Assembly: GCA_024291935.2 (NCBI GenBank)
Contig: CM044314.1
Coordinates: forward strand, 23,224,001-23,288,000
From: Okapia johnstoni
Lineage: Eukaryota; Chordata; Mammalia; Artiodactyla; Giraffidae
Direction of reading: 5' to 3'
Length of the DNA: 64,000 nt
Shown here: positions 34,252-45,691 of the stretch, one piece after another
Position numbering within the stretch: position 1 is the first letter of the stretch
Layout: the number at the start of each line of letters is the position of its first letter
Position numbers and translations under genes: made by a program
Notes under the pieces: generated by a model
Told to the model about the DNA's origin: nothing
The model's input: only the letters and a program-made list of their open reading frames with translations
The model's database searches: none

Positions 34252-36310
34252 TCGTGCATAAATCCAGCTTCATGACGAGCATGCCTCTGACCTGGTGCCC
34301 TGGCAGAGGAGTGTCTGGATAACCTTCCCTCCCTAAGGGAGTTGGAGCTGAGTTTTCCTGCCTTGAGGTCAGCAGGCTCAGTGTGGGGGACTTTAATCTT
34401 CTTCCCTGGTTCCCTTCCCTGCTGTGGCAGCGGACAGCCCAATTTCACCCCATCTCCAGACTCCCTTCTTCCCTATATCCTGGAGGGAGACAGCTCAATT
34501 CCCTTTTCTCTCTACCAGCCCCACTTGGGAAATGAAATATTGGATTATGGCAGAGGTTCTCAAATAGAAAAGTGCTTGAAAATTGCCAGGAAGATATTTA
34601 AAATTCAGACTTGCCTTCTGTATGCTGTATCTCTGGGCCCGAGCTGGGTCAGAAGCCCCATTTCCAGGGCTGAGCCACAACTGCAGAGAGTGGTGAATTT
34701 CCACCAAGAAGTTACATCTGCAGTGGCTCTGGCTAGTCACACTGGAAGGCGAGGAGAGGTGTAGACAGTAGAGAATCTGGGTCTTCACAGTCCTGGGGAT
34801 GGAAGCAGGGCCCTTGGAGAGGGTCCCACCACCCATGAGCCACTTCTGCTTGCTCATTGTCTGGAGGCAAGGAAGTTCCCTTCCTATTCCACGGGGTCCT
34901 CAACAAAATGAATTGCACATAGAAGGTACCCAACAAACATCCTGAATAAATAAATGATTCATATTTTGAAATTAAATTCACGATGGTGGGCTGGTTGCTT
35001 ATTTGTAACCAAATATTTTGAGAGTTAATGTTAAGTGTTAACATTTCTGTAGGCATTGTATCTGTGATTTGTGCTAATCATGTCGAGGGAGTATTGGGTG
35101 GATATAGTAAAGAAGTTCTTGAACATCTTTGTGGAGCCTGAAAATTCAAATGTTGGCTGAGATACATTAGTATTTCCTTGATACATTTTCAGCACCTTCG
35201 GGGCTTTGAAGGCAAGGCAAAAGAACTTGGTTTTGAAGGTTTGGATAACATTTTCAAGTATTGGAACATCTCATCTCTTCTAAATACCAGTGTAACATCA
35301 TGTTCTCTCCGGCCTCAGACTTACTTTCTGTTTCTTAAATGTGTGTCTCTGTATCTAAGAATCTCTGTGCTTTACCACGAATTCAGAACAGGGACCGCTC
35401 CGCAGAAGTTGTGAAGTGTGCCTCTGCCTTGGGAGACCCGGTCTGAGGTAGTGTGACCAGCCCAGCAGGCCTCAGAGGGCCTGGGGACAGCCCTGCAGGG
35501 TGGTCTCCCAGAATGCCAGCTGGTATCACTCAGGAAACTGGACGGATGTGGGGCCAAGTCAGGCTGGGGACTTGGGTTCTGTTTTTCCGTGTTGCGGCCA
35601 CAGGCCTGTTCACCTGTTTTCTTTGTTGCAGCCAAACCCTATTGCAGAGGGCAGTGCCCGGGGCCCTTTGCAGACTGATGGAGAGCAGTCATCTATCTGC
35701 TAGTGTTGTTTGGGATGGTCCCCCTGCATCTCTCTTTGCCTGGTCATTTCTCATAACTCGTCAGCCAGAACCTGACTGGCCCAGGAAGAACCCTTCTCCC
35801 CCCGAGGCCAAGCTCTGTCCTCTTACTTATGAAAATTAATCAAACCTACAGATGCAGTTTTGCCTTTTACCCAAGTCCAAGTACTTAATTTTCTCAGCTT
35901 GAAGTTGCAGAGGGAATTCCCAGGCAAATTTTATCAGGGTTGCTTTGCACTGAGGTGCCTGTGTGGCTTTGAGCAAAATATCTTTTTCCATCTTCCTAAT
36001 TTCATTCCCCTACGTGGTAGGGCTAGGACAGAAATTGTCCCCAGATGGTGTTCCCCCAGAGTACCATTTACTTTTACGGGTCACCTCCGTCCATATTATA
36101 AGGGGAAACTGACCCTGTGATGAGAAATCAGCCACCTTTAATGTGCTATGTGCTGTTGAAACGTTCCCCACAGGAAGTAGAAAGGGCTGAACCCTCAGTC
36201 AGGGGCAGCACCTGCAGTGGCCATGGTTTGATGGGTCTTAAGAAAAGCCTTGAAGCGCAGGTCAGGGCTGGTGATAACCACGGCAGATGGGGTTTTTAAA
36301 AAAGAACTTG
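34252..36310. other. Single-copy intron 1 sequence
   Basis: No exon recognised. 34549-34740 begins GCAGAGGTTCTCAAAT and may be a decayed MER5-like element. 35440-35830 is moderately GC-rich and gives spurious open frames on both strands. Confidence 0.4.
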
Positions 36311-36311
36311 G

Positions 36312-36422
36312 GAAAGAATAGACACGTGTATATGTATAACTGATTTACTTCGCTGCATACCTGAAACTAATATAATATTGTTCATCAACAATACTAAAAT
36401 ATACAATAAAAAATTTTTTAAA
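36312..36422 (+). repeat. L1 3' terminus fragment
   Basis: GAATAGACACGTGTATATGT, CTGAAACTAATATAATATTG and CAATAAAAAATTTTTT form a typical artiodactyl L1 3' end with an A-rich tail. Confidence 0.65.
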
Positions 36423-36698
36423 TATGAGGGAAAAAAGAAAAAAGTATACAAATAAGCAAACGATTATTTTGTAGCTGGAATTTTTAGCATTAAAATATTG
36501 GGATTTTTATGGAGTCTATGATTAAGATAGACATTATGATCAATAAAAATATTCCACACTCTAAAAAATAAAATTAATTTTTTTTCTAAAAGTATAAAGA
36601 CATAGGCTACCTCTTCTAGCTCCACACCAAGTTTAAAAGCACTAAAATGAACACAGATTTAGAAAACAAGAATAATACATTTAAGTGCATGATCTCAT

Positions 36699-36909
36699 GT
36701 TGTTGTTGTTTATGCACCAAGTCATATCTCACTCTTGCGATCCCATGGACGGTAACCCACCAGGCTCCTCTGTCCATGTGATTTCCTAGGCAAGAATATT
36801 AGAATGGGTTGCCATTTCCTACTCCAGGGGATCTTCCTGGCCCAGGGATCGAACCTGAGTCTGCCGCATTGCATGCAGATTCTTTACCACTGAGCTACCA
36901 GCAAATCCC
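36699..36909 (-). repeat. Bov-tA SINE
   Basis: Antisense copy with a TGTTGTTGTTG tail remnant at its left end. Confidence 0.92.
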
Positions 36910-36989
36910 TTATACCAAGGCATCATTGTGTTTCTGCCCACGAAGTGGAGGCTCTTTGGGGCAAGTGGGAGAGAGTGGAGGAGAGTCAC

Positions 36990-37855
36990 GTATAGCCGAT
37001 CCTCATTATTCATGGATTCCATTTTTACAACTTCACCTTCTTGCTAAAATAGATTTGCAACCCCCACGTCAATCCTCACCTCGCTTTTGTGGTCATTCGT
37101 CTCTATGCACAAGACAGTGAAAAATGTGAGTCACTCAAGTCGTGCCCAGCTGAGGCTGAATGAAGGGTTACTTTGTCCTCTTGTCTCAGCTCGTCCTGCA
37201 AACAAGTATCCTTTCCATGGTCTCTTTAGTGCCATGTTTTTTGTATATTTTTGTGTGTTTTTGTTGTTGTTGTTGTTCAAAAGGGCTGCAAGCATAGTGC
37301 TGAAGTCTTGTCTGGTGTTTCTAAGGGCAAGAAGGCTGTGAAGTGACTTATAGAGAAAACATATACTAGATAAGCTTCCCTCAGGCATAAATTATAGTGT
37401 TGTTGGCCGTGAGTGAGCTGTTGATGTCAATGATGTGTATGAAATAAGTTTCTTTAAACAGGAACACACATAAAACAAAATTATATATTGATCTGTTGAC
37501 AAAAATATTGTGGATCAGAGGCTCAAAAGAACCCAACCCAATCTTTCTCTACGAGCAATAGTTCAGCATTTGAAAATTCATTGTTCACAGCACCTATGTA
37601 GAAGATATATGTGCACGCTAAGTTGCTTCAGTCGTGTCTGACTCTTTGCATCTCTATGGACTGTAGCCCACCAGTCTCCTCTGTCCATGGGATTCTCCAG
37701 GCAAGAATACTGGAGTGGGTTGCCATTCCCTTCTCCAGAGGATCTTCCCAACCCAGGGATCGAACTCGCGTCTCTTATGTTTCCTGCATTGGTAGGCAGG
37801 TTCTTTACCCCTAGCATCACCATAGAACATAACTAGTCACAAATAATGACAGCCA
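36990..37855 (+). mobile_element. Tigger-type DNA transposon, split by a Bov-tA
   Basis: Both ends remain: left AGCCGATCCTCATTATTCAT and right CACAAATAATGACAGCCAAC are imperfect inverted repeats. Inside are CGTGCCCAGCTGAGGCTGAA, GTGCTGAAGTCTTGTCTGGT and GAAGGCTGTGAAGTGACTTA. The stretch 37290-37420 is a decayed start of the transposase (CENP-B-like DNA-binding domain). The rest of the transposase is absent and the SINE at 37608-37822 interrupts the 3' part. Confidence 0.78.
37608..37822 (-). repeat. Bov-tA SINE inside the Tigger element
   Basis: Antisense full-length copy. The flanks TAGAAGATA (37599-37607) and TAGAACATA (37823-37831) look like its target duplication, and the Tigger text is continuous across it. 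Confidence 0.93.
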
Positions 37856-38335
37856 ACTATGGTTTGTTTCATGCGTTGGATGAAAAGAGAATAGAGCCAC
37901 GGGTAGCAATATTGACTTGACAGAGGAGGGAAGCAAAGGATGCTGTGAAAGCGGGTGAGTTACAGTGTTGTCAGAGACAGTAACTTACTCTGAACTTTGG
38001 GATCTGCCTCTGATCCCGGTTTCCAGGCTTGGATACCAAGGCCTTTGTAGGGCTTGGGCTCAGTGCCTCTGATGGTCTTCAGTGTGTAGAAGTGGGGATA
38101 GAGGAAGACAGACTGAGGTGGCAGTTCCTAGGGGCTCTCACTAGGTATGTGTACCTCAGTTCCCTCCCTCCTGACCTTAGGGGTTCATCTCTTCCGTCCT
38201 CAATACCCGGAAGTTTTATTCTGACTCTACCAGAACCTAGCCTCTAGGTACTTCCCTCACTCAGTCCAAGATCTGGGGGCCTTGTTTGTCAACAAATCAT
38301 TCAAATATTTCTGAAGCAGCTTTGTTCCTCTCATC
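37856..38335. other. Single-copy intron 1 sequence
   Basis: No exon or repeat recognised. Confidence 0.4.
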
Positions 38336-38339
38336 TGAC

Positions 38340-38930
38340 CCTATTCCATGTGCTGTATTAGTTATTTGCTGTTCCACAACAGATTTCCCTCAGCTTAGTA
38401 GCTTAAAACAACAATAATCATGTAGTATCCCTCACAATGTCTTTGGGTCAGGTTTTGAGGTGGCCTGGCCTGACTCACGGTCTCCTGTGAGGCTGCAGTC
38501 ACAAGTGCTGCATTGTCTGAAAGCCCATCAGGGCCTGGAGGACCCTCTTCTGAGGTGGCTTTCCTGGCAAGTCCACACTGGCTGTTGGCTGGAGGCCTCA
38601 GTTCCCCAAGAGCTGCTTGAGCATCCTCATGACTTGGTATCTGGCTTCCCTGGTGGCTCAGATGGTAAAGAGTCTGTGTGGGTTCAATCCCTGGGTCAGG
38701 AAGATCCCCTGGAGGAGGGAGTAGCAACCCACTCAAATATTTTTGCCTAGAGAATTCCATGGACAGAGGAGCCTGGCAGGCTCTAGTCCATGGGGTTCCA
38801 AAGAGTCAGACATGACTGAGCGACTAACACTTTCACTTCTTTTTCCCCAAGGTGAGTGATCCAGAGACAGGAAAATTGTAAAGGCCTTTATAGACTAGCC
38901 TCAGGCATCACACATTAGCACTGTGCAGTC
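38340..38930. repeat. Ancient LTR- or transposon-like repeat split by a SINE
   Basis: GTATTAGTTATTTGCTGTTC, TAGCTTAAAACAACAATAAT and TTTGGGTCAGGTTTTGAGGT follow a common old mammalian repeat whose name I cannot fix. Its text resumes after the Bov-tA (AAAGGCCTTTATAGACTAGC). Confidence 0.45.
38641..38840 (+). repeat. Bov-tA SINE with a small head deletion
   Basis: Sense copy. About 15 bases around the CTGCCTGCAATGCAGGAGAC segment of the head are missing at 38672. Confidence 0.92.
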
Positions 38931-39053
38931 AGCCCTCAGTCAGGGTGGGAGGGCTGGAAAGGATCTGTGGAGCCATCATGGAGACTGGCTGCCATGTATA
39001 CATTCTAATTCTCCACCAAGCTTTGCAGGGTGGAGGTCCATTTTTAGGGGTGC

Positions 39054-39398
39054 CTCTGAGAGTCCCTTGGACTGCAAGGAGATCCAACCAGTCCATCCTA
39101 AAGGATATCAGTCCTGGGTGTTCATTGGAAGGACTGATGTTGAAGCTGAAACTCCAATACTTTGGCCACCTGACGCAAAGAGCTGACTCATTTGAAAAGC
39201 CCCTGATGCTGGGAAAGATTGAGGGCAGGAGGAGAAGGGGACAACAGAGGATGAGATGGCTGGATGGCATCACCAACTCAATGGACATGGGTCTGGGTGG
39301 ACTCAGGGAGTTGGTGATGGATAGGGAGGCCTGGCGTGCTGCGATTCATGGGGTCGCAAAGAGTCGGACACGAATGAGCAACTGAACTGAACTGAACT
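39054..39398 (+). repeat. BovB LINE 3' end with readable reverse-transcriptase C-terminus
   Basis: Starts at CTGAGAGTCCCTTGGACTGC and ends CTGAACTGAACTGAACTG. The frame reads [17 protein letters not shown] through [10 protein letters not shown] without a stop for about 108 codons, ending at a natural stop near 39386. It is a fragment without catalytic residues and not a functional gene. Confidence 0.94.
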
Positions 39399-39409
39399 GT
39401 TCGAGACAG

Positions 39410-39615
39410 GGCTTCCCTGGTGCCTCAGATGGTAAAGAATCTGCCTGCAATGTGGGACACTCAGATTTGATCCCTGGGTTGGAAATATCCCTGGAGAAGG
39501 GCAAGCAAACCCACTCCAGTATTCTTGTATGGAGACTTCCATGGAAAAAGGAACCTGGTGGGCTACAGTCCATGGGGTCACAAAGAGTCAGACACACCTG
39601 AGTGACTAACACTTT
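39410..39615 (+). repeat. Bov-tA SINE with 13-bp target-site duplication
   Basis: Sense copy inserted just behind the BovB tail. CTGTTCGAGACAG (39397-39409) and CTGTTCTAGGCAG (39616-39628) flank it with two mismatches. Confidence 0.92.
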
Positions 39616-39628
39616 CTGTTCTAGGCAG

Positions 39629-40970
39629 CAGGAAACAATACAGTATACACACTGATCCTTATGAAGTATCTATTCCAATGACTTTCAAGATGCAAACAAG
39701 GGAAAAAAAAGAAGGATTTAAGACGGGGTGTGTAGATCCCAGCCCTCCTTTCTCATGCTGAATTCATTCTGGTTGTTCTCTGCTAGGGACAAAATTTCCT
39801 TCCACCTGAGTCGTAGGTTCCCAACAGCTTTAGTAGCTGCTATCCTGGGTGTGAAAAGCTGTACCTCATCTTACACTCAGGCTGCCCCCAGAAGCGTGAC
39901 TTTTTCTTTTAATTTTGCTAATCTTATCTGAGACATTAAGCATGGGCTCTTCCTCTTAATCTATGAAACTGCTGTATGATAAGCTAGAACTACACAAGTG
40001 ATATTTTCCAAGCTAAATACATTGTAAGGGGCAAAGGTTGTGCAGGCAGCCTTGGCCCTGGGATTGGGGAAAATGGACTTTGAGAGGCTAGTTGGAAGGG
40101 AAGATTGTAACATGTCAGAAGTGCAGAAGAGCACAGTGCTGCTTAAATGAAACAAGGAAGTCATGAGGATGCTTGTCAGATTCAAGAGGTTCATCATCTG
40201 TCCCAGGAATTCATTTCTGTAGGCTCAAGGGAGGCTGCTGATGGGGCTCCTTGGGTGAGGCAGCCGGAATCAAAGCCCAGGGATGAAATAGGCTCTATTC
40301 TAGAGATAACTCCTCAGAGGGCGTTGAATGCAGGATGAAGCCTTGCCTGATTAGGCAGGATTTAAAGTAAGGAGTTACTGTCTGTGGTTCAATTCGAGCT
40401 TCCATCATCCTTGTATGAGAATGTCTGTTGGGGGTAGTGTGCGCACATGCATGTACACACAGATATGCACTCACACACACACACTCCTTTCAAGTGTGGG
40501 CTGACCATACCTACCCCTTTACCATCCTAGCGTGAACCATTCCTTTTGTTTTTTATTCAGAGTCTCCGTTCATGAAGTCCCAGTTGCCATGGGCAGCCCC
40601 CACACTATCCATTGTGACTGTAGTGAGTTATGGTGACTTTGGTGCTACTGTCACCACTTTCATAGGTGCAGAACTGTGGCTCTAGTGTGTCTGGGAATCA
40701 GGAACTGGGATGGGATGCCAGCCTGTATGGCACTCAGGCTCTACTCTGCACCTCTAACTCTGCTGCCTTTGGAGTCAACCTCCACAGGGCTCTGTTCCTT
40801 TCCACCCGTCCCTGTCCTGTGCTCAGAGTGATCATGGTAATAAACGAGAGAGCAGGATATTCATTTATCTAATTTATTGGTGAAGATGCTCTAGCAATGG
40901 AAGGAACACACAGGTTTGTGGGCAGACCTAATGATTAACACAATGACTTCCAGTCAGGGGACATTTGGGG
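39629..40970. other. Single-copy intron 1 sequence
   Basis: No exon recognised. Short CA-rich run at 40455-40484. Moderate GC with few CpGs. Confidence 0.4.
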
Positions 40971-40978
40971 ACTGTGTC

Positions 40979-41152
40979 CAGGGAACTTTTGGCAGTGTCT
41001 AGAGATGGTTTTCATGATTGGGACATGGGGGGAAGCTGTTGGCATTACTGGTGGAGGCCAGGATTGCTGCTACGTGGCCTATCGTTGATAAGAAGCCCCA
41101 GAGCAGAGAATGATCTGGCCCAGATGTCAAGTGTATGAGGTTGAGAAGCATG
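40979..41152 (+). mobile_element. MER20-type hAT (Charlie) element
   Basis: CTTTTGGCAGTGTCTAGAGA, TGGTGGAGGCCAGGATTGCT and GAATGATCTGGCCCAGATGT, ending GAGGTTGAGAAGC, fit MER20 in order and length. Confidence 0.72.
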
Positions 41153-42400
41153 GTGCTGATGCGATGAGAGGTGACAGATGGAAACGGGTGATAGCAATCA
41201 AAAGAGTGTGAGTTGGGCACATGCAGCTTTCTTAGTATGTAAATAGAGGTTGGAGGACGTGCTTTGATCACACATGATATGGCAGCTTTTCACCTGCCAG
41301 TAGCCCAGTATGGATACCAGGAGCTGAGGCCAGCCAGGGCCACGTCTATGGGCCACTGACAGCAGCTCCAGAGGGACCTGTGCATTTGTGTGTTTAGATC
41401 TCAGCAGTGGTGACACAAAGCCAGCTACACCATTAAGAGGGTCTTGGGCAAAATGGAATTGTGTGGATCTTGAAAGAGGTTGGACACGTGTTCTCCAAGG
41501 TTCTCTCACTCTGGCACCATGCTCTCCACCTGGGCAGAGCAGCAGCTGCACAGTGAGAGTTCATATTACTAAAGCAGCGTGTATTCACTGTGGAAACTCT
41601 AAAAAGGCATGATCAGCACATTTCCATTTATCAGGTATTTTGTGAGCACCTGGGAAGCCCCTAAGTATTTGGGATGCAGGTCAACTGTTGGGGTTGCTGG
41701 TCAATTTGTAGACCTCGAAGCTTACATTATACATGGGCCTGCTTGTGGTGAATGGATTCAGGAAACAAACCTTTTCAGGAGATGAAGATGAAGGGGGTCA
41801 TGAAGCCACCTTAGACTCGGCCATCAGCATCACCCCTCTGAGGAGGTGTCATGAGCTGAGACCACAGGCTTGAGAAGGAGGAAACCAGCCAGTGGTGGGA
41901 GGGAGTGGGGGGTGCGGGGGGAAAGTGCCCTGGCCAGGACAGGAAGAAGGGTGGTGTGGCTGGATGTGGTGAGCACAGGTGAGATGGGCAAATGGACAAG
42001 AGGAGAAGGGGGCTTGGGCCAAATCAAGTAGGCTTTGAAGGCCAGGGGAGGAGGGTTTGGGATGTGTCTGAGAGAGAGTGATGCTTCTGCCTGCTGTGTG
42101 TGGGAGGTAGGGATGGACCAGGAGGAGGGTCAGGCGGAAGGGGGAACTAACGAGGTAAGACTTCCATTCACATGAGTGAGAGCTGATGAACATTCCACCC
42201 AGGGAATATCAAGGGAAACAAAGAGAAGCCATGACTTTGGGATACCTTTTAGAGGAAAACTGATGAGAGCTTCCTGGAGATCAGCTGGTCCAACTTCCTT
42301 CAAGAGTCCCCAGCCCTTGATGGAGCCCCTTTGGTCTTTGAATGAAGCTCACTGTTTCCCAAGGGGACACATTACTGGGTGGGCTGGACCCATCTGAAAG
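41153..42400. other. Single-copy intron 1 sequence
   Basis: Purine-rich on the plus strand at 41860-42150 (many GGAGG and GGGGAAAG runs). No exon or repeat recognised. Confidence 0.4.
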
Positions 42401-42412
42401 AAAATATGTTCT

Positions 42413-42733
42413 TTTCCTTAATTAATTTTTACTGAAGTATAGTTGATTTACAATGTTGTGTTAGTTTCTACCATACAGCAGAGTGAATCAACTATATGTA
42501 TACATGTATCTCTTCTTTTTTAGATTTCCTCCCCACTTAGGTCACCACAGAACATTGAGTAGAGTTCCCTAAGCTATACAGTAGGTTTTTGTTACTTGTC
42601 TATTTTATACATTGTGGCATATATATGTTAATCTCAATCTCCCAGTTCATCTTGCCTTCTCTTTTCTCTTTTGTATCCATATGTTTGTTTTCTGTATCTG
42701 TGTCTCTATTTCTGCTTTGCAAATAAGATCATC
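42413..42733 (-). repeat. Artiodactyl L1 3'UTR fragment
   Basis: TTAATTTTTACTGAAGTATA, TGATTTACAATGTTGTGTTA and TCTGCTTTGCAAATAAGATC are the antisense 3' end of L1 copies common in ruminants. Confidence 0.82.
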
Positions 42734-42746
42734 TATTTAGCAGATT

Positions 42747-42957
42747 GGGATTCCCAGGTGGCTCAGTGGTAAAGAATCTGCCGAAGCAGGAGATGCAGGT
42801 TCCATCCCTGGGTTGGGAAGATCCCTGGATGAGGGCATGGCAACCCACTCTAGTATTCTTACCTGGAGAATCCCATGGACAGAGGAGCCTGGCAGGGTAC
42901 AGTCCATGGGGCTTCAAAAGAGCTGGACATGATTTAGCAACTGAACAGCAGCAACAA
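42747..42957 (+). repeat. Bov-tA SINE
   Basis: Sense copy with an ACAGCAGCAACA tail. Confidence 0.93.
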
Positions 42958-43700
42958 GTGAGTGGGTTAATCTTGCATGATGAGTGAAAGGGAGGGATCC
43001 TGAAAGTCTTTAGGGTCTTGTCATAAGCAACTGGTTAGAGTTAACATCATTTCCTCAATTAAGAGGTGCTCAGGGAGACCATACATGAGCAATTGAAGGC
43101 CCGTTTTGGGCACCTGAAGGTTGAGTTGCCTTTTAGATTTTCAAATGGAAGCATCAGATAAGCAGCATTTAGTTCAGAAGCTCAGCCGGGAGAGGTGGAG
43201 GTGGGATCCATGGGCACATGGGGGCCATGTGCAGGGAGAAGACACAGATGATGACCCCACACTGGGCTGCAGAGTAAGTGAAGGAAGGAGCCATGGATGG
43301 GGGAGGAGCTGGCCAAGCAGAGGGACTGACCACTAAAGTGTGGGTGCTGGGCGGCATCCACTGCTAACGGGAGATCAGGCAGGACAGGGCCCTCGGAATG
43401 ACCTTGAGTTTGGCCATGTAAAGATTGATGATGCTGGTGAGAGCAGATTCATGGAGTAAAGGCCAGGCAGAGGATGGTAGGCAGAAGAGGATGGGGCAGA
43501 GCGGATGCTTTGATAGAAAATGCAAAAGAGGCCAGTAAAACCAGCCACAGCCTTTCCTCCATACCCATTGTCCCCTGAGACCTTCTCTCTCCTCTCTCAC
43601 TCTCTAGCTGTATATTATTATATACTTTCGTACATACAACCTTTTAAAGGCAAAACTGGATTACTCTGGACACATTATTTTGAAAGCTGCTTTCACTTAA
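42958..43700. other. Single-copy intron 1 sequence
   Basis: No exon or repeat recognised. Purine-rich in part (43170-43520). Confidence 0.4.
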
Positions 43701-43701
43701 T

Positions 43702-44386
43702 CATACAGTTACCAAGCCCGAGATCGCCACACCACAGGCCAATAAGTTAAGTACAAGGTGTGGGGACAAGGAATAGCAGCTTTATTCAGACCGAGAAGAT
43801 GGTGGAGTAATGTCCCCATCTTGCCGGGGTTTGGATGCTAGTTTCTTTTCTAGAGCAAAGCAGGGAGGTGAGAAGATAAAAAGAAATTGGCGCTAAGTTG
43901 TTGCAAATATTTCCTGGTTCCGATCAGACTCTGCAGGGGATGTGCTAATTTCTTCTTTCCTGCACTCATTCACAGGTTGACCAGGTCAGGATATTTCCTG
44001 TGAGCTAACCAAATATATTTTAGCTTAATGCTCAGGCATGGGAGGTAGGGTTCCCGGTGGTGGGTTATTATGTGTACTTTAAGCTTTCGGGCTTCCCTTG
44101 TGGCTCAGCTGGTAAAGAATCTGCCTGCAATGAGGGAGACCTGGGTTCAGTCCCTGGGTTGGGAAGATCCCCTGGAGAAGGGAACGGCTACCCTCTCAAG
44201 TATTCTAGCCTGGAGAATTCCATGGACTGTATAGTCCATGGGGTCAAAAAGAGTCAGACACGACTTTCACTTAAGCTATAGGCATCATCCTTTTAGAGAC
44301 TGCTCAAAGCCAAAGCAATAGAATACAAAGGTTAAAGAGAAATAGATCCAATATGGAGTCAGAGTTGTTCTTCCCATTATAATACC
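43702..44386 (-). mobile_element. Candidate ruminant ERV solitary LTR, split by a SINE
   Basis: In antisense there is an AATAAAGCTGCTATTC segment (plus strand 43770-43786), i.e. a polyadenylation signal. It is followed by a U5-like end, GTGTGGCGATCTCGGGCTTG (near 43710-43732). The far side (44281-44386, TCAAAGCCAAAGCAATAGAA and AGATCCAATATGGAGTCAGA) resembles the U3 of ruminant LTRs. The Bov-tA at 44089-44274 interrupts it. No internal retroviral genes are present. Boundaries and family are uncertain. Confidence 0.55.
44089..44274 (+). repeat. Bov-tA SINE inside the candidate LTR
   Basis: Sense copy with an internal deletion near 44229 (the GAGGAGCCTGGTGGGCTACA segment is mostly missing). 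Confidence 0.9.
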
Positions 44387-44387
44387 T

Positions 44388-44603
44388 GAGGCTTCCCTAG
44401 TTTCTCAGCAGTAAAGAATCCACCTGCCAATGCAGGAGACACGGGTTTGATCCCTGGGTTGGGAAGATCCCTTGGGGAAGGAAATGGCAACTCACTCCAG
44501 TATTTTTGCTTGGGAAATCCCATAGGCAGAGGAGCCTGGTGGGCTACAATCCATGGGGTCACAAAGAGTCGAACATGACTTAGCAACTAAACAGCAACAT
44601 CAC
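44388..44603 (+). repeat. Bov-tA SINE
   Basis: Sense full-length copy, ending ACTTAGCAACTAAACAGCAA. Confidence 0.93.
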
Positions 44604-44629
44604 AATGCCTATTAGTCAACAAATAATTT

Positions 44630-44775
44630 GGCCATATGCTATATACCAGGAGCTGTTCCAGACATCGGGACAGGGGAGTGAACAAAATCTTTCTCTTCTC
44701 ACCTCCCAGAGCTGGCACTCTGGTGGGAGGACCAAGACAAGAATCTGTCTTCAATAGCAAATTACCACATATTAA
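44630..44775 (-). repeat. L2 LINE 3' fragment
   Basis: ATACCAGGAGCTGTTCCAGA, GGGGAGTGAACAAAATCT and AGAGCTGGCACTCTGGTGGG follow the L2 3' end in antisense order. Confidence 0.6.
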
Positions 44776-44960
44776 AAGGTTATCACCCATGGAGATGTGC
44801 TCTGGCGAGCAGATTAAGCTGAGAAGAGGAATGGGCTACCCCAGGAATCACAAAACATTATTTCATGTTATAAAACATTTTCTTAGTGTGAAATTCACCT
44901 TGAACCTGTGTCATAAAAAGGCCCCAAAAGAGCCAGTGATGCTGCAGTGTTTTTTGGTTT

Positions 44961-45142
44961 TGCTTTAAGTTGAAGTGTAGCTGATTTACAATGTCATATT
45001 AACTTCAGGTATACAGCAAAGTGATTCAGCTATACTTATATACACATTTTTTTATCTCCTTTTTCATTATAGTTTACTACAGGACATTGAATATAGTTCC
45101 CTGTTCTATACAGTAGGGCCTTGTTTATCCATTTTACTCAGA
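44961..45142 (-). repeat. Artiodactyl L1 3'UTR fragment
   Basis: TTAAGTTGAAGTGTAGCTGA, TATACAGCAAAGTGATTCAG and TTCCCTGTTCTATACAGTAG match the same L1 3' end family as 42413-42733. Confidence 0.8.
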
Positions 45143-45458
45143 ATAGTTTGCATCCACTAGTCCCAAGCTCCCAATCCAACCCTCCCCAATGCTGCAATGT
45201 TCTGAGACTCTCATCTGGCAATAGCATGAAGCCTCACCTTATTCAAGAGCTACCTGTGCAGGTATGCACCAGCCGAGGTGCTGGAGGTGTTTGGGAGGAG
45301 TTGAAGGGCCTGATCCATGGAGACCAATGGCCTTTTTTGTTTCTCAATTTTTGAACTTTAGAATAAAGTGATTTGACACATGGCAAAAAATAACTGGGAA
45401 AGTTGAAATAGACAAAAACAGGTCGCAAGTTCTAGGCACTGCCGAGGAGAGTATCACC

Positions 45459-45691
45459 CTTGTTGTTATTTTAGTCACTCACTTGTGTTTGACTCTTTGT
45501 GGCCCCATGGGCTGTAGCCTGCCCGGCTCCTCTGTCCATGGAATTTCCCAGGCAAGAAGACTGGAATTGGTTGCCATTTCCTCCTTCAAGGGGATCTTCC
45601 TGATCCTGGGATAGGATCAGGTCCCCGCATCTCTTGCCTCTTCTGCATTGGAAGACGGATTCTTTACCACTGCACCACCTGGGAAGCCCCA
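45459..45691 (-). repeat. Bov-tA SINE
   Basis: Antisense copy, more diverged than average and slightly long. Confidence 0.9.

Noticed and set aside
38945..39385. 146-codon open frame
   Set aside because: Its second part is the BovB reverse-transcriptase C-terminus and its first part is intron sequence. It is a repeat fragment, not a gene.
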